A DNA stretch of 64,000 nt from Caloramator sp. mosi_1 (lineage in GTDB: Bacteria > Bacillota > Clostridia > Clostridiales > Caloramatoraceae). Positions 19,107-29,055 of the stretch are shown here, piece after piece (the stretch's first letter is position 1; every line of letters starts with the position of its first letter). Both the position numbers and the translations under genes were made by a program. The DNA is taken from positions 1,846,820 to 1,910,819 of the forward strand of contig NZ_CP117677.1 of assembly GCF_028622835.1 (NCBI RefSeq). The letters are read 5' to 3'. The notes beneath the pieces are model-generated. The model did no database searches, was not told the DNA's origin, and was given only the letters and a program-made list of their open reading frames with translations.

Positions 19107-20228
19107 ATGAAGATTTCAAAAAGGATGCATTAATGTGGTTTGAATTTTTGCACAATTACCTGAGGATGAGGAGCTAAGCCCAAGACAAGAAGAAATAGTT
19201 TATGCTACCTTTGCACAAATAGAAGCTGCAGTTGACAAAAGAAATGAAGCATTAATGGCTGAAATTAAAAATTTAAAAACATTAGATAATAGAACTTATT
19301 ATGTTGGAAACGAAGAAAAATTCTCAAAAGGATGCCGTTCTTGTTTGTTAGGAGATGGATTAGGTGCAATTAGAAAAACAAATAAATGTAATTTAGAATG
19401 TAAATTCTGCTATAATTATGGTCAATTTGATTATATGCCTCCAGTAGGGGAAGGATTATGGGAGATTGGAGGTACTAAGTTTTATGAAAAGGATATTGAT
19501 TTACTACTATCAATCCAAAAGAAACCATCAGGTATTGCTTATGTATATTTAGAGCCTTTTATGGAAATTGAAAAATATTATCCGGTTATTAAAAAATTCA
19601 ACAATGCCAAAATTCATCAGCATATGTATACCAACGGGACTTTAGCTACAGAAGAAACTTTAAAGGCATTAGGTGAAGCTGGGCTTGATGAGATACGTTT
19701 TAACTTGGGTGCTTCAAATTGTTCAGACAAGGTAATAGAAAATATCGCGATAGCTAAAAAATATATTAAAAGTGTTGGTATTGAAACACCAATGACACCT
19801 GAGTTTTTGAAACCTTCTTAAAGAAAAAACAAGCTATATTAGATACAAAATTAGATTTTATAAACTGTGCAGAGCTACATTTAAATGAAAACAACATATA
19901 TAACTACTATGGAGAAAATATGTATATTTCAAGATGTGGATATATTTCACCAATTTGGAGTAGGGAATTAACTTTAAAATTTATGAAAATTGCAGACGAT
20001 GAAAAATGGGACTTAGTAGTTCACGATTGTTCTAATTATACAAAGTTTACAAGGGGATTAAATTTAGGGAGTAAAGAAGGTAAATGGTTTGGTGCAAGTA
20101 ATTATGCTTGTGAGTTTTCAAAGATTCCCTATGAAGTGTTTTTACCAATTCTAAAAGATGATAGCTTTAAATTTATAAGTGAAGAACAATTGCCTTATGG
20201 TTACAACCCAGGTGAGTTATATTTTTAA
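19107..20228 (+). CDS. Radical SAM protein of unknown function (frameshifts)
   Basis: The cluster motif CNLECKFCYN (CxxxCxxC, near residue 98) binds the 4Fe-4S/SAM cofactor. Before it lies a conserved KGCRSCLLGDGLGAIRKTN, two extra cysteines. Later blocks HMYTNGTLATEE and LDEIRFNLGASN fit the radical SAM barrel. ATG 19107 is preceded by AAGGAGGA. Gaps near 19112, 19160 and 19817 break the frame; restored length is about 375. The substrate cannot be told. A flavoprotein follows in the same direction after 32 bases and could act as its reductase; this is inference. Confidence 0.8.
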
Positions 20229-20260
20229 AAATTAGATTTAAATTGGAGGTACATTAGAAA

Positions 20261-20894
20261 ATGATAAAGGTTGTTGCATTTAATGGAAGCCCAAGAAAAG
20301 AAGGGAACACATATCAAGCAATCAAAATAGTTTCAGAAGAATTACAAAAGGAAGGAATAGATGTAGATATAGTTCAAGTAGGAAATAAGATTATAAGAGG
20401 TTGTTTAGCCTGTGGGATGTGTTATAAAAATAAAAATGAAAAATGTATTATAGATGATGAAGTTAACGAATGGATTCAAAAATGAAACAGGCAGATGGAA
20501 TAATACTTGGCTCCCCAGTACATTATTCTTCGATATCTGCTACAATGAAAGCTTTTTAGATAGAGCTTTTTATGTTGCTTCAGCAAATGGAGGATTTTTA
20601 AGACACAAGGTTGGAGCAGCAATTGTTGCTGTTAGACGTTCAGGTGGAGTAGCTACATTTAACCAATTAAATAATTATATAAACTATGCAGAAATGATTA
20701 TACCGTCATCAAATTATTGGAATGTAATTCACGGAACAAAACCTGGTGAGGCTTTGCAGGATGAAGAGGGTGTACAAATAATGAGGGTTTTAGGAAAAAA
20801 TATGGCCTATACATTAAGACTAATAGAAAATGGTAAAGGGAAAGTTGAAGTGCCAGAAAAAGAAAAGAAGATATACACTAATTTCATAAGATAG
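20261..20894 (+). CDS. NADPH-dependent FMN reductase / iron-sulfur flavoprotein family (frameshifts)
   Basis: The N-terminal AFNGSPRKEGNTYQ binds the FMN phosphate, and GILGSPVHYSS is the second flavin loop. RGCLACGMCYKNKNEKCIIDD gives four cysteines like those that hold a cluster in archaeal and clostridial iron-sulfur flavoproteins, though many members lack a cluster. Gaps in A and T runs near 20482 and 20553 shift the frame; about 212 residues result. The position behind the radical SAM gene suggests a redox partner. A strong terminator follows. Confidence 0.85.
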
Positions 20895-20896
20895 GT

Positions 20897-20935
20897 TAAA
20901 AAGTGGCATCTATTTTAAAGATGCCACTTTTTAAT
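20897..20935 (+). terminator. Terminator after the flavoprotein
   Basis: AAAAGTGGCATCT pairs with AGATGCCACTTTT across a 7-nt loop, with a following T run. Confidence 0.9.
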
Positions 20936-21027
20936 TAAATTTAATATTAGTGAATCTAAATAGTTGTTGAACATAAATGTTATCCGTGGTAGAATTATGT
21001 CGTATTTTGTTAAAAAGGAGGATTGTT

Positions 21028-21653
21028 ATGAATAGTAATCAAACACAAAATGTAAAAATTGCTGTTTCAGAACCAGCTGGCTTAGGTTTATTTGGACTTG
21101 CTATGGTTACATTAGTAGCTTCATCACAAAAACTTGGTTGGACAGAAGGATTATCATTTGTTATTCCTTGGGCAATATTTTTAGGAGCCTTTGCACAACT
21201 TTATGCTTGTTTAATTGATACAAAGAGAAATAATATTTTTGGTGCAACGGCCTTCGGAGGATATGCATTTTTCTGGTTTGCTGTTGCAATGTCTTGGCTT
21301 ATAAAGTTGGGCTTTTTGGACAAAGCTTAGCACAAAATGTTGATGGAAAACAATTAGGATTTGCATTTTTAGGATATTTAATATTTACAATGTATATGAC
21401 AATAGGTTCTATCGAAACCAATAAAGTGCTATTATTCATATTTATTTTTATAGACTTTTTATTTATAGGACTTACTTTAAACGCCTTTGGAATTGCAGCA
21501 GAGTTTTCACATAAACTTGCTGCTTGGTCAGAGCTTATTATATCATTACTTGCATTCTATGGTTCTGCAGCAACAGTTTTAAATCATCATTTTGGACGTG
21601 AATTTTTACCAACAGGCAAACCATTAGGAATATTTAAGAAAAATTCTTTATAA
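21028..21653 (+). CDS. Acetate/succinate transporter of the GPR1/FUN34/SatP family (frameshift)
   Basis: The N-terminal SEPAGLGLFGLAMVTL matches the NPAPLGL signature of the family. Six membrane helices follow, for example FVIPWAIFLGAFAQLYACLI and IFTMYMTIGS. The protein moves acetate or similar short acids with protons across the inner membrane. Because the genome encodes acid-forming fermentation, both export and uptake are possible. The start ATG has AAGGAGG. One gap near 21312 breaks it. Restored length is about 208, normal for the family. Confidence 0.88.
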
Positions 21654-21728
21654 TGAGTATGATTTATAGAAAATTACAGTTTAATATCCATTTAAAAATA
21701 TTTTAATCTAATTTATGGTTTAAGTCGA

Positions 21729-21755
21729 CCACTTCTATAAGTGGAGGCAGTTCAC
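21729..21755 (+). repeat. Orphan IS200/IS605 right-end-like hairpin
   Basis: CCACTT-CTAT-AAGTGG followed by AGGCAGTTCAC matches the layout of the right end at 18777-18803 (CCACCT-CTAT-AGGTGG, then GGGGTAGTTCAC). No transposase lies next to it. It is probably what is left of a second element. Confidence 0.5.
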
Positions 21756-21778
21756 ATTAAATACAATAAAGTAGAATT

Positions 21779-21820
21779 AAAGAATCCTTTACAAATGAAA
21801 GTAGAGGATTCTTTTTCATT
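21779..21820 (+). terminator. Terminator downstream of the SatP-type gene
   Basis: AAAGAATCCT and AGGATTCTTT pair across a 15-nt loop, followed by TTCATT. Confidence 0.7.
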
Positions 21821-21954
21821 CATTTTATAGAAATACTATTTACACTTGATTTTATTTTTGTATAAATATTTATTGTAATAATCTACAATCAAGCTTAATA
21901 ATATGTTATAATACCCTTAAAAAAGGTTATATTTTAAATATCAGGGGAGTAAAA

Positions 21955-22152
21955 ATGGAAGGTGATAGAATTAAGAAATTTGAAGAGTTTTTACGAGTTC
22001 CTTTAGGGATGGGAAAACAGTAAGTGAATTGAGGTTATCTTCTGAAGAAGTAGAATTTATAAAAAAGATATCCAAACGTTACTGTTTCTAAGTTAAGTGG
22101 GTTTGAAAATAATAAAGAAAAAAATTGGTATATTGTAAAATTAGGATTATAA
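21955..22152 (+). CDS. Small protein of unknown function (frameshifts)
   Basis: The restored reading is about 66 residues: MEGDRIKKFEEFL, then SFRDGKTVSELRLSSEEVEF, then NVTVSKLSGFENNKEKNWYIVKLGL. GGGGAG precedes the ATG, and a TATAAT box lies at 21907-21912. Two single-base gaps (near 21995 and 22070) split it. It is charged and probably cytoplasmic. No family is recognised. Confidence 0.5.
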
Positions 22153-22210
22153 TTTTTATATTTATGCAATTCAAGATTTTAAAAAATTTCATTAGAAAGT
22201 AGGTTGAAAT

Positions 22211-23404
22211 ATGGAACATAAGAATAAAGCAGTTGTACTTGGTGCAAATTATTATATTGGACTTAGTGTGATAAGATGTCTTGGAAGTGAAGGAGTTAAG
22301 GTTGCAGCAGTTGATTATTCCAAAAAGGGTACATATGGATTTTACTCAAAGTATTGCTCAGAAATATTAATAGGACCTCATTACAAGGAACAGCCAAAGG
22401 AGTTTCTTGAATTTTTAATAGATTATGCAAAGAAGCAGGAACATCCTCCTGTTTTATTTCCTTGTGCAGACCCATACGTAGAGTTTGTTGATGAACACTT
22501 AGATGTTTTAAGACAATATTTTTTAATTCATAAAATAGAACAAGGTCTATACACAAAGTTGATGAATAAAGGTACCCTTAGAGACTTAGCATTAGAACAC
22601 GGTGTAAGGGTTCCTGAGACTATAAGCGTGGATGAAGAAAACTTCATCCAAAAGGTAGAGGAACAAATAAAGTATCCCTGTTTAGTAAAACCTGTTGATT
22701 CCCATACCTTTGTTGCTAAGTTTAGAAGAAAGCTATTTAAAGTTTACAATAGAGAAGAATTGCTATCTTGTGTTCAAATGGCAAAGGATGCAAAGACTGA
22801 AGTTATAATTCAAAGGATAATAAAGGGTTTTGATGATTGTATGCATACTTTTGATGCCTATTTAAATCAGGATTCAAAGGTAACTCATTGGGTTACTTGT
22901 CAAAAGATGCGTCAATATCCTATAAACTATGGTGCTTCAGTTTACACTAAACAAAAATATGTACCAGAACTTTATGATATTGGAGCAAAATTTTTAGAAG
23001 GAGTTAAGTTTAAGGGTTTTGCTGAAATTGAATTTAAAAAGGATGAAGAGACTGGCAATTTTTATTTAATAGAAGTAAATGTTAGAACAACAAATCTAAA
23101 TAATCTTTTATATAAAGTTGGAATCAATATGCCATATATAGCCTATAGAGATCTAACAGGTAATCCACTTCCACCAGATGCTGTTACAAAGGATACAGAA
23201 AGAGCCTTTTGGTATGCATATGAAGATATATTGGCTATAAAAGAATATATACGTACTAAACAATTAACATTATCACAGGTTATTAGGTCATTTTTTAGAC
23301 CAAAGGCCTATGCAATATGGGATATTAGTGACCCAAAGCCATTCTTTGTGTTTTTAAATTCTAAAATATCAAGGATTTTTGATAAAATATTTAAAAGAGG
23401 TTAA
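22211..23404 (+). CDS. ATP-grasp carboxylate-amine ligase (COG3919 type)
   Basis: The intact 397-residue frame starts KAVVLGANYYIGLSVIRCLG, an N-terminal pre-ATP-grasp fold. PCLVKPVDSH near residue 157 and FAEIEFKKDE...YLIEVNVRTTNLN near 275-300 are the ATP and metal binding parts of ATP-grasp ligases (E and N residues of the metal site). This superfamily includes the D-aspartate ligase that builds cell-wall cross-bridges. Here a MurE-like ligase and an Asp/Glu racemase follow in the same direction, so the substrate is probably a D-acidic amino acid attached to a muropeptide or similar peptide. That is inference from context; the exact product is unknown. Confidence 0.75.
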   Translation: MEHKNKAVVLGANYYIGLSVIRCLGSEGVKVAAVDYSKKGTYGFYSKYCSEILIGPHYKEQPKEFLEFLIDYAKKQEHPPVLFPCADPYVEFVDEHLDVLRQYFLIHKIEQGLYTKLMNKGTLRDLALEHGVRVPETISVDEENFIQKVEEQIKYPCLVKPVDSHTFVAKFRRKLFKVYNREELLSCVQMAKDAKTEVIIQRIIKGFDDCMHTFDAYLNQDSKVTHWVTCQKMRQYPINYGASVYTKQKYVPELYDIGAKFLEGVKFKGFAEIEFKKDEETGNFYLIEVNVRTTNLNNLLYKVGINMPYIAYRDLTGNPLPPDAVTKDTERAFWYAYEDILAIKEYIRTKQLTLSQVIRSFFRPKAYAIWDISDPKPFFVFLNSKISRIFDKIFKRG

Positions 23405-23430
23405 GAATTATTGTTTGAGAGGAGAGAAAA

Positions 23431-24957
23431 ATGGTTAAATTACACGATTTAATAAAATGCCTTGATGAATTTGAAATAATAAATGACAACAATGTTGATA
23501 TTGAGGGAGTTGCTTATAATTCTAAACAAGTTCAATACGGTGATTTATTTGTATGCATAAAGGGTTATAAGACAGATGGACATAAATACATTTTAGATGC
23601 TGTTACAAATGGAGCGGTTGCAATAGTAGTTGAAGAGTTTCAAGAGGGATGGAAAATACCTCAAATTAAAGTAAAGAACAGCAGAGTAGCCTTATCAAGA
23701 TTAAGTGACTACTTTTATAATAGACCTTCTAAAAAATGAAGGTTATAGGTGTTACTGCAACTAATGGTAAGACAAGTACTACATTTATGACTAATGCTGT
23801 CTTAGAAGGAAATGGTTTTAAAACAGGTTTAATTGGTACTGTTGCTGTAAAGTATGGAGATACTCTAATACCTGCAAGTTTAACAACTCCAGAATCCTTA
23901 GACCTACATAGATACTTTAATAAGATGTATAAAGAAGGCGTTACTCACGTAACTATGGAAGTGTCTTCATCAGCACTTGATTTAAAACGTGTAAATGATG
24001 TGGACTTTGATATAGTTGTTTTTAATAATGTAAGTAGAGAACACATTGATCTTCACGGTTCCTTTGAGGAATACTTTAGAGTAAAATCAAGCTTAATTAC
24101 AAATGCAAAGGAAAATCAGTTTGCTATACTTAACTTAGATTGTCCCTATGTTGCCTCACTTGTTGACAAAACTAAGGCAAAGGTAATAACCTATGGAGTT
24201 GAAAATGCAAATGGACATTTATGGTGTAAAAACCTTGATCTTTCAACAGGAAGAGCAAAGTTTACAGTAGAAATAAAAAAGAGTTTAGAGGCGAAGATAT
24301 TTTATATACTCCAACATCCTTTGATGTTGAACTTAAAACACCTGGATATCATTCAGTTTACAATGCAATGGTTGCAATAACAGTTGGGTTAATTTGTGGT
24401 GTTCCGATAGAAGTTATTAAGGATTCTCTTTTGAAATTTGGGGAGTAGAAAGACGATTTGAAATAATATATGAAGAGGACTTTAAAATTATAGATGATCA
24501 TTTTGCAAATCCAGGTAACATTGATGTAACTTTAGAAACACTACAAAAGATGAAGTATAATAACCTAAAATTAGTTTATGCTATAAGGGGTAATAGAGGC
24601 CCTATAGTAAACAGAGAAAATGCAGAAACTATAGTAAAATGGGCAGATAAGATTGGTTTAAAGGAGATAATTGCAACCTTAAGCAGATCACATACAACTG
24701 AAAAAGATAGAGTAAAAGAGGAAGAAGTAAAGGTATTTAAGGAAGTTATGCAAAATGCAGGTATAAATGTTGTTATATACGATGAATTATATGATGCAAT
24801 AAAGAAGGCAATAAGAGAAGTAGGCAAAGATGATGTGATTCTTCTTGCTGGTTGTCAAGGAATGGATTATGGAGCAAAGGTTGCCCTTGAGATTATAAGG
24901 GAATTAAATCCTGATATAGATACAAAAAGCTATTTAAACCACTACAAAATAGAGTAG
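23431..24957 (+). CDS. MurE-like UDP-MurNAc-tripeptide synthetase paralogue (frameshifts)
   Basis: The three Mur ligase domains are visible: the N-terminal domain (VDIEGVAYNSKQVQYGDLFV), the ATPase domain with P-loop GVTATNGKTSTT and the TMEVSSSALDLKRV and LDCPYVASL blocks, and the C-terminal domain. The last domain reads IIDDHFANPGNIDVTLETL where MurE has its YAHTPD region. The DNPR motif that binds meso-diaminopimelate is replaced by SRSHTTEKDR. The enzyme therefore probably adds a different amino acid. Gaps near 23735, 24290 and 24445 break the frame. It sits between the ATP-grasp ligase and the racemase, with short gaps, suggesting one operon. A housekeeping murE elsewhere is expected. 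Confidence 0.8.
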
Positions 24958-24998
24958 CAGGTGTATAAAATACGCAGTTAAGAAAGAAGGGAAAATAG

Positions 24999-25718
24999 AT
25001 GAATGATAAGGTTATAGGAATAATCGGAGGAATGGGACCAGAAGCTACTGCAGATTTGTTTATGAAGATTATACAAAAACAAAGGTAGAAAAGGACCAAG
25101 ATCACTTTAGAGTTATTATAGACAACAATCCAAAAATACCAGATAGAACAAAGGCTATTTTGTATGGTGGAGAAAGTCCTGTTGAGGAGCTTATAAAAAC
25201 TGCAAAAATTTAGAAAAAGCTGGAGTTGATGTTGCGTGTATTCCTTGTATGACATCCCATTATTTTATAGATGAAGTTCAAAAGAGCGTTAAATATCCAA
25301 TTATAATGCCTTTGATGTTGTTAGAAGACATATATTTAAGCATCACAAAAATGTGAAAAACATAGGAGTCTTAGCTACTACTGGTACAGTTAAAACAGGT
25401 ATATTCCAAAGACATCTTGAATTTGCCAACGTAATATACCCTTCTTCACAAGTCCAAGAGGAGAAGGTTATGGAGGCAATATATGGGGAAATGGGTATAA
25501 AAAGAGGCGTAAAAAATGAAATACCTTTAAATTTATTAAGAGATGCTTCAAATCATTTAATTTCAGCAGGAGCAGAACTAATAATACTTGGTTGTACAGA
25601 GATAGGGTTGGTTTTAAAACAGGAACACGTAGAAGTTCCTGTGATTGACCCAATGGATGTTTTAGCCTGTGAACTTGTAAGTGCCACCCAGGTGAAATGT
25701 GACATTAACCAATTATAA
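24999..25718 (+). CDS. Aspartate/glutamate racemase family protein (frameshifts)
   Basis: GIIGGMGPEATADLFMKII opens the protein, as in aspartate racemases. The first catalytic cysteine lies in CIPCMTSHYF and the second in LILGCTEIGLVL, so both residues of the two-base mechanism are present. Gaps near 25063, 25212 and 25305 interrupt it; total about 240 residues. It would convert L-Asp or L-Glu into the D form, supplying the two ligases upstream. Whether Asp or Glu is used cannot be told from sequence. Confidence 0.85.
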
Positions 25719-25820
25719 CCAAACAAAAGTATTACACAAACAATTAAAAAACGACAACATATTGTAGCAACAATCCCCATCTTAATTGTGATAAAATACA
25801 ATTGAGATGGGGTGATTTGT

Positions 25821-25991
25821 ATGGACAGAAGTAGACTAATGAAGGAAGTAGAAAAATTAAATCGAATGGTAGAAAATACAGAATGTAATAAATTGCAAAA
25901 TAATGAACTTATAAAGCAAAGTCAAGTTGTCGATAAACTAATAGTGGCATATATGAAGCAAATACATAACAAAATAAACATTATAAAGTAG
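25821..25991 (+). CDS. Spo0E-like sporulation regulator
   Basis: The intact 56-residue protein reads LMKEVEKLNRMVENTECNKL and KQSQVVDKLIVAYMKQ, fitting the two-helix Spo0E family with its SQxLDxLI signature (here SQVVDKLI). Members dephosphorylate Spo0A~P and so delay sporulation. GGGGTG precedes the ATG. It suggests that the host sporulates. The fit to the motif is good but the family is short and variable. Confidence 0.7.
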   Translation: MDRSRLMKEVEKLNRMVENTECNKLQNNELIKQSQVVDKLIVAYMKQIHNKINIIK

Positions 25992-25999
25992 GTGAATAT

Positions 26000-26439
26000 A
26001 TGAAGCACCATAGGGCAGTAGCAGTATATATTTTAAATTCTAAAAATCAGATTTTATTGCTGTATCACAAGAAACTAAATAAATATCTTCCGCCAGGAGG
26101 ACACGTTGAGGAAGGAGAATTAACTCATATTGCAGCAGAAAGAGAAGCTTATGAAGAGGCAGGTGTAAACATAGATTTTTATTATGTCAAAAATGAACTT
26201 GGAGATGAAAGAGCAAACCCTCTCCCAACTCCTCTTTTAGTACAACTTGAAGATATAGGGGATCATTACCACGAGGACTTTGTATATTTGGCACGAGCAA
26301 AAATGATAGGGTAATAAATAATGAAGGTCACGAGGACATTGGGTGGTTTTGCTTTGAGGAGGCACTAAAATTAGATTTGTTTGAAAATGTTAGAAAGCAA
26401 ATTATGTATATCAAAAATATAATCAGTAAAAAGGGTTGA
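26000..26439 (+). CDS. Nudix hydrolase (frameshift)
   Basis: The Nudix box is complete: GGHVEEGELTHIAAEREAYE followed by EAGV, holding the metal-binding glutamates. The start HHRAVAVYILNSKNQILLLYHKK is a common Nudix strand. Such enzymes cleave nucleoside diphosphates linked to another group; the substrate is not evident. A gap near 26310 breaks the C-terminus, which then continues INNEGHEDIGWFCFEEAL to TGA 26439. It starts 9 bases after the Spo0E-like gene. Confidence 0.85.
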
Positions 26440-26493
26440 GTTTTGAATATGTTTTAATAATTTAAGACATTTTGTGTACAGAACTATCTAAAG

Positions 26494-26821
26494 TATCAAG
26501 AGGATATAAATACTCTCTTCAGGCTGTTGAAAAAGTGAATATAAGATAAGCCCCTTGAATGATTTCTTTGGCATTCCTTCATTTCGCTAAGCAAGTCTAA
26601 GCTTTTCTTTGTTTGAAAAAGTCCTACCCTCGCGATGCCCTCGTCCTTGAGGGCTGCTCGGCACATCGTGTGCCGAATTACGGACTTTTTCAAAGTCGAA
26701 AAGCAAGACTTGCTAAAGCTTATGAAAAGCCTACCGAAATCATTTCAAGGGGTAATTTCATAACCATAGCATCTTTTATGTTTGTCAACAATCTGAAGAG
26801 AATATAAATACTCCCTTGATA
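26494..26821. repeat. 328-bp foldback (palindromic) element
   Basis: The outer arms 26494-26530 and 26785-26821 are inverted repeats matching at 29 of 37 positions. Inside are CCCCTTGAATGATTTC (26551-26566) with GAAATCATTTCAAGGGG (26736-26752), GAAAAAGTCC (26615-26624) with GGACTTTTTC (26682-26691), and a tip hairpin GGCACA-TCG-TGTGCC (26660-26674). The centre is more GC-rich than its surroundings. It is either a MITE-like non-autonomous element or a long structured RNA. Short frames inside are by-products. Confidence 0.75.
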
Positions 26822-27033
26822 TTTTTTATTGTATGTAAAGATTATATAATCATAGATGTTACATATATTAGAAGTTAAATACAAATAAACTAATCTTATG
26901 ATATTAATGGTTATTTATGGATAATAATATAAATGATTTATTATCCAATTCCAAGTACAAATCATTAGTAACATAAAAATATTTTGGCATTCATTTTGCA
27001 TATATTAAAATAAGAAAATTAAGGGGGATTTAT

Positions 27034-28566
27034 ATGTCACAAAACCTACAGGTTGAAACTTCGACTGTAAAGAATAAGACGGTAAAGGTACCACATACCT
27101 ATGTAATTATTTTTATGGTTGTGCTACTTGCTTGGCTTCTTACTTTTTAGTTCCTGTTGGGAAATTTGAGACTCAAGAAGTAACATACAAACAGGGAGAA
27201 AAGGAAAAGAAAAAGACGGTAGTTAAAGCAGACAGTTTCCAATATGAAGTTGATGAATCAGGAAATGTAGTAAGAAAGCCAGCAAAGCTTTGGGGAACAG
27301 AGGATACCGGTGGTTATGGTATGTTAAACTATGTATTTGAAGGTCTTGTAACAGGAGATAAATGGGGTTCAGCAGTAGGTATAGTAGCATTTATACTTGT
27401 TATAGGTGGTGTTTTTGGAATTATATTAAGAACAGGTGCAGTAGACTCAGGAATTATGTCAATGATAAAGGTTACAAAAGGAAAAGAGTTCCTTATAATA
27501 CCAGTTCTCTTTGTTTTGTTCTCATTAGGTGGAGCAGTATTTGGAATGGGTGAAGAGACTATTCCATTTGCAATGATAGTGGTACCTCTTGTAATTGCTT
27601 TAGGATACGATGCAGTTGTTGGTGTACTTATAACATATGTAGCAAGTCAAATTGATTTGCAACTTCTTGGATGAATCCATTTAGCCTTGCTGTTGCACAA
27701 GGTGTTTCTGGAGTTCCTGTATTCTCAGGTGCAACCTTTAGAATAGTTATGTGGTTTGTATTTACATTAGCAGGATTAGTTTATACAATGATATATGCTA
27801 ATAAGGTTAAGAGAAATCCAGAGTATTCTGTATCAAAGGAAGCAAATGAATACTTCAAAAAGAGGCAATAAAAGAAGAAGGAAAGCACGAATTCAATTTA
27901 GGACATAAGCTTGTTCTTTTGACAATATTATTAGGAATAATTTGGGTTGTATGGGGTGTAACAAAGAAGGGTTACTATATACCAGAGATAGCATCTCAAT
28001 TCTTTGTTATGGGACTTGTTGCAGGTATAATAGGTGTTGTATTCAAACTAAATAATATGAAGGTAGATGATATCGCATCATCCTTCCAAAGGGGAGCAGC
28101 AGACTTAGTTGGTGCAGCACTTGTTGTTGGTATGGCAAAGGGAATACTAATAATTCTTGGTGGTTCTGATCCATCAACCCCAACTGTATTAAATACAATT
28201 TTAAATGGAATGGGTAAAACGGTAGGACAAATAGGTGGAGGATTTGCAGCTTGGTTTATGTATCTATTCCAATCAATATTTAACTTCTTTGTTGTTTCAG
28301 GTTCAGGTCAAGCAGCTTTGACAATGCCAATAATGGCACCTCTTTCAGATCTTGTTGGAGTATCAAGACAAACTGCGGTACTTGCCTTCCAACTTGGTGA
28401 TGGATTAACAAATGTAATTGTACCAACATCAGCTTGTTTAATGGGTGTTTTAGGAGTAGCAAGAATAGATTGGGGTAAATGGGCAAAATGGCAAATTAAA
28501 ATGCAAGGTTTCTTATTCTTGCTTGGAACAATATTTATAATAATTGCACATATTATAGGATTCTAA
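27034..28566 (+). CDS. YfcC/DcuC-family carboxylate or amino acid carrier (frameshifts)
   Basis: About 500 residues with a dozen membrane helices: KVPHTYVIIFMVVLLAWLLT at the start, GIVAFILVIGGVFGII, LGGAVFGMGEETIPFAMIVV, SGSGQAALTMPIMAPLSD and LGDGLTNVIVPTSACLMG. GMGEET and SGSGQA are the paired re-entrant motifs of the YfcC family of C4-dicarboxylate and basic amino acid antiporters. Gaps near 27138, 27653 and 27867 break it. AAGGGGG lies before ATG 27034. The substrate is unresolved. It stands alone between the foldback element and a terminator. Confidence 0.85.
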
Positions 28567-28582
28567 TAGAGTGTTATTAAAT

Positions 28583-28625
28583 AAGTTAACAAAAGGTATA
28601 CTTGCCTTTTGTTAACTTATTTTTG
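28583..28625 (+). terminator. Terminator after the YfcC-type carrier
   Basis: AAGTTAACAAAAGG (28583-28596) and CCTTTTGTTAACTT (28605-28618) form a perfect 14-bp stem followed by ATTTTT. Confidence 0.9.
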
Positions 28626-28655
28626 TTGCATTTTTACTTATTAGTCATATAATAA

Positions 28656-28677
28656 TATATGAACAATTATTCATATA
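28656..28677. promoter_or_regulatory. ArsR/SmtB-type metal-sensor operator
   Basis: TATATGAA and TTCATATA form a perfect inverted repeat with a 6-nt centre. The core TGAACAATTATTCA is the known 12-2-12 type site of SmtB/CzrA-like repressors. It lies just upstream of the regulator gene, so the operon is probably self-repressed and released by metal. Confidence 0.75.
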
Positions 28678-28695
28678 TTCAAGTGAGGTGGTTAG

Positions 28696-29055
28696 ATGGA
28701 TAAAAAATAGATACGTGTTCCTGTAATGTAATACACGAAGAAGTAGTTAATAAAGTTAAAGAACAAATGCCAGAAGAAGAAGTACTTTTGATTTAGCAGA
28801 GTTTTTAAGGTTTTTGGTGATAGCACAAGAATAAAAATAATGTATGCACTTTTTGAACACGAAATGTGTGTATGTGATATTGCAGCTTTACTTAATATGA
28901 CTCAATCGGCGGTATCGCATCAGCTTAGGGTATTAAAACAGGCAAGACTTGTTAAGTATAGAAAAGAAGGAAAGGTTGTTTATTATTCCCTTGATGATGA
29001 ACATATAAAGGACATCGTTAAAGAGGGTCTTGAGCATATAAATGAAGGGAGATGA
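28696..29055 (+). CDS. ArsR-family metal-sensing repressor, CadC type (frameshifts)
   Basis: The winged helix carries CVCDIAALLNMTQSAVSHQL near residue 55, where the ELCVCDL-type cysteines bind cadmium, lead or zinc. An N-terminal pair (DTCSCNVIHEE, restored) provides the other ligands, as in CadC. Gaps near 28705, 28785 and 28808 disturb the first third. ATG 28696 is preceded by GAGGTGG. The stop overlaps the start of the ATPase gene. It should repress the cadC-cadA pair until metal binds. Confidence 0.85.

Noticed and set aside
26613-26807. Small protein-coding genes inside the foldback element on both strands
   Set aside because: They arise from the palindromic DNA, have no RBS and mirror each other.
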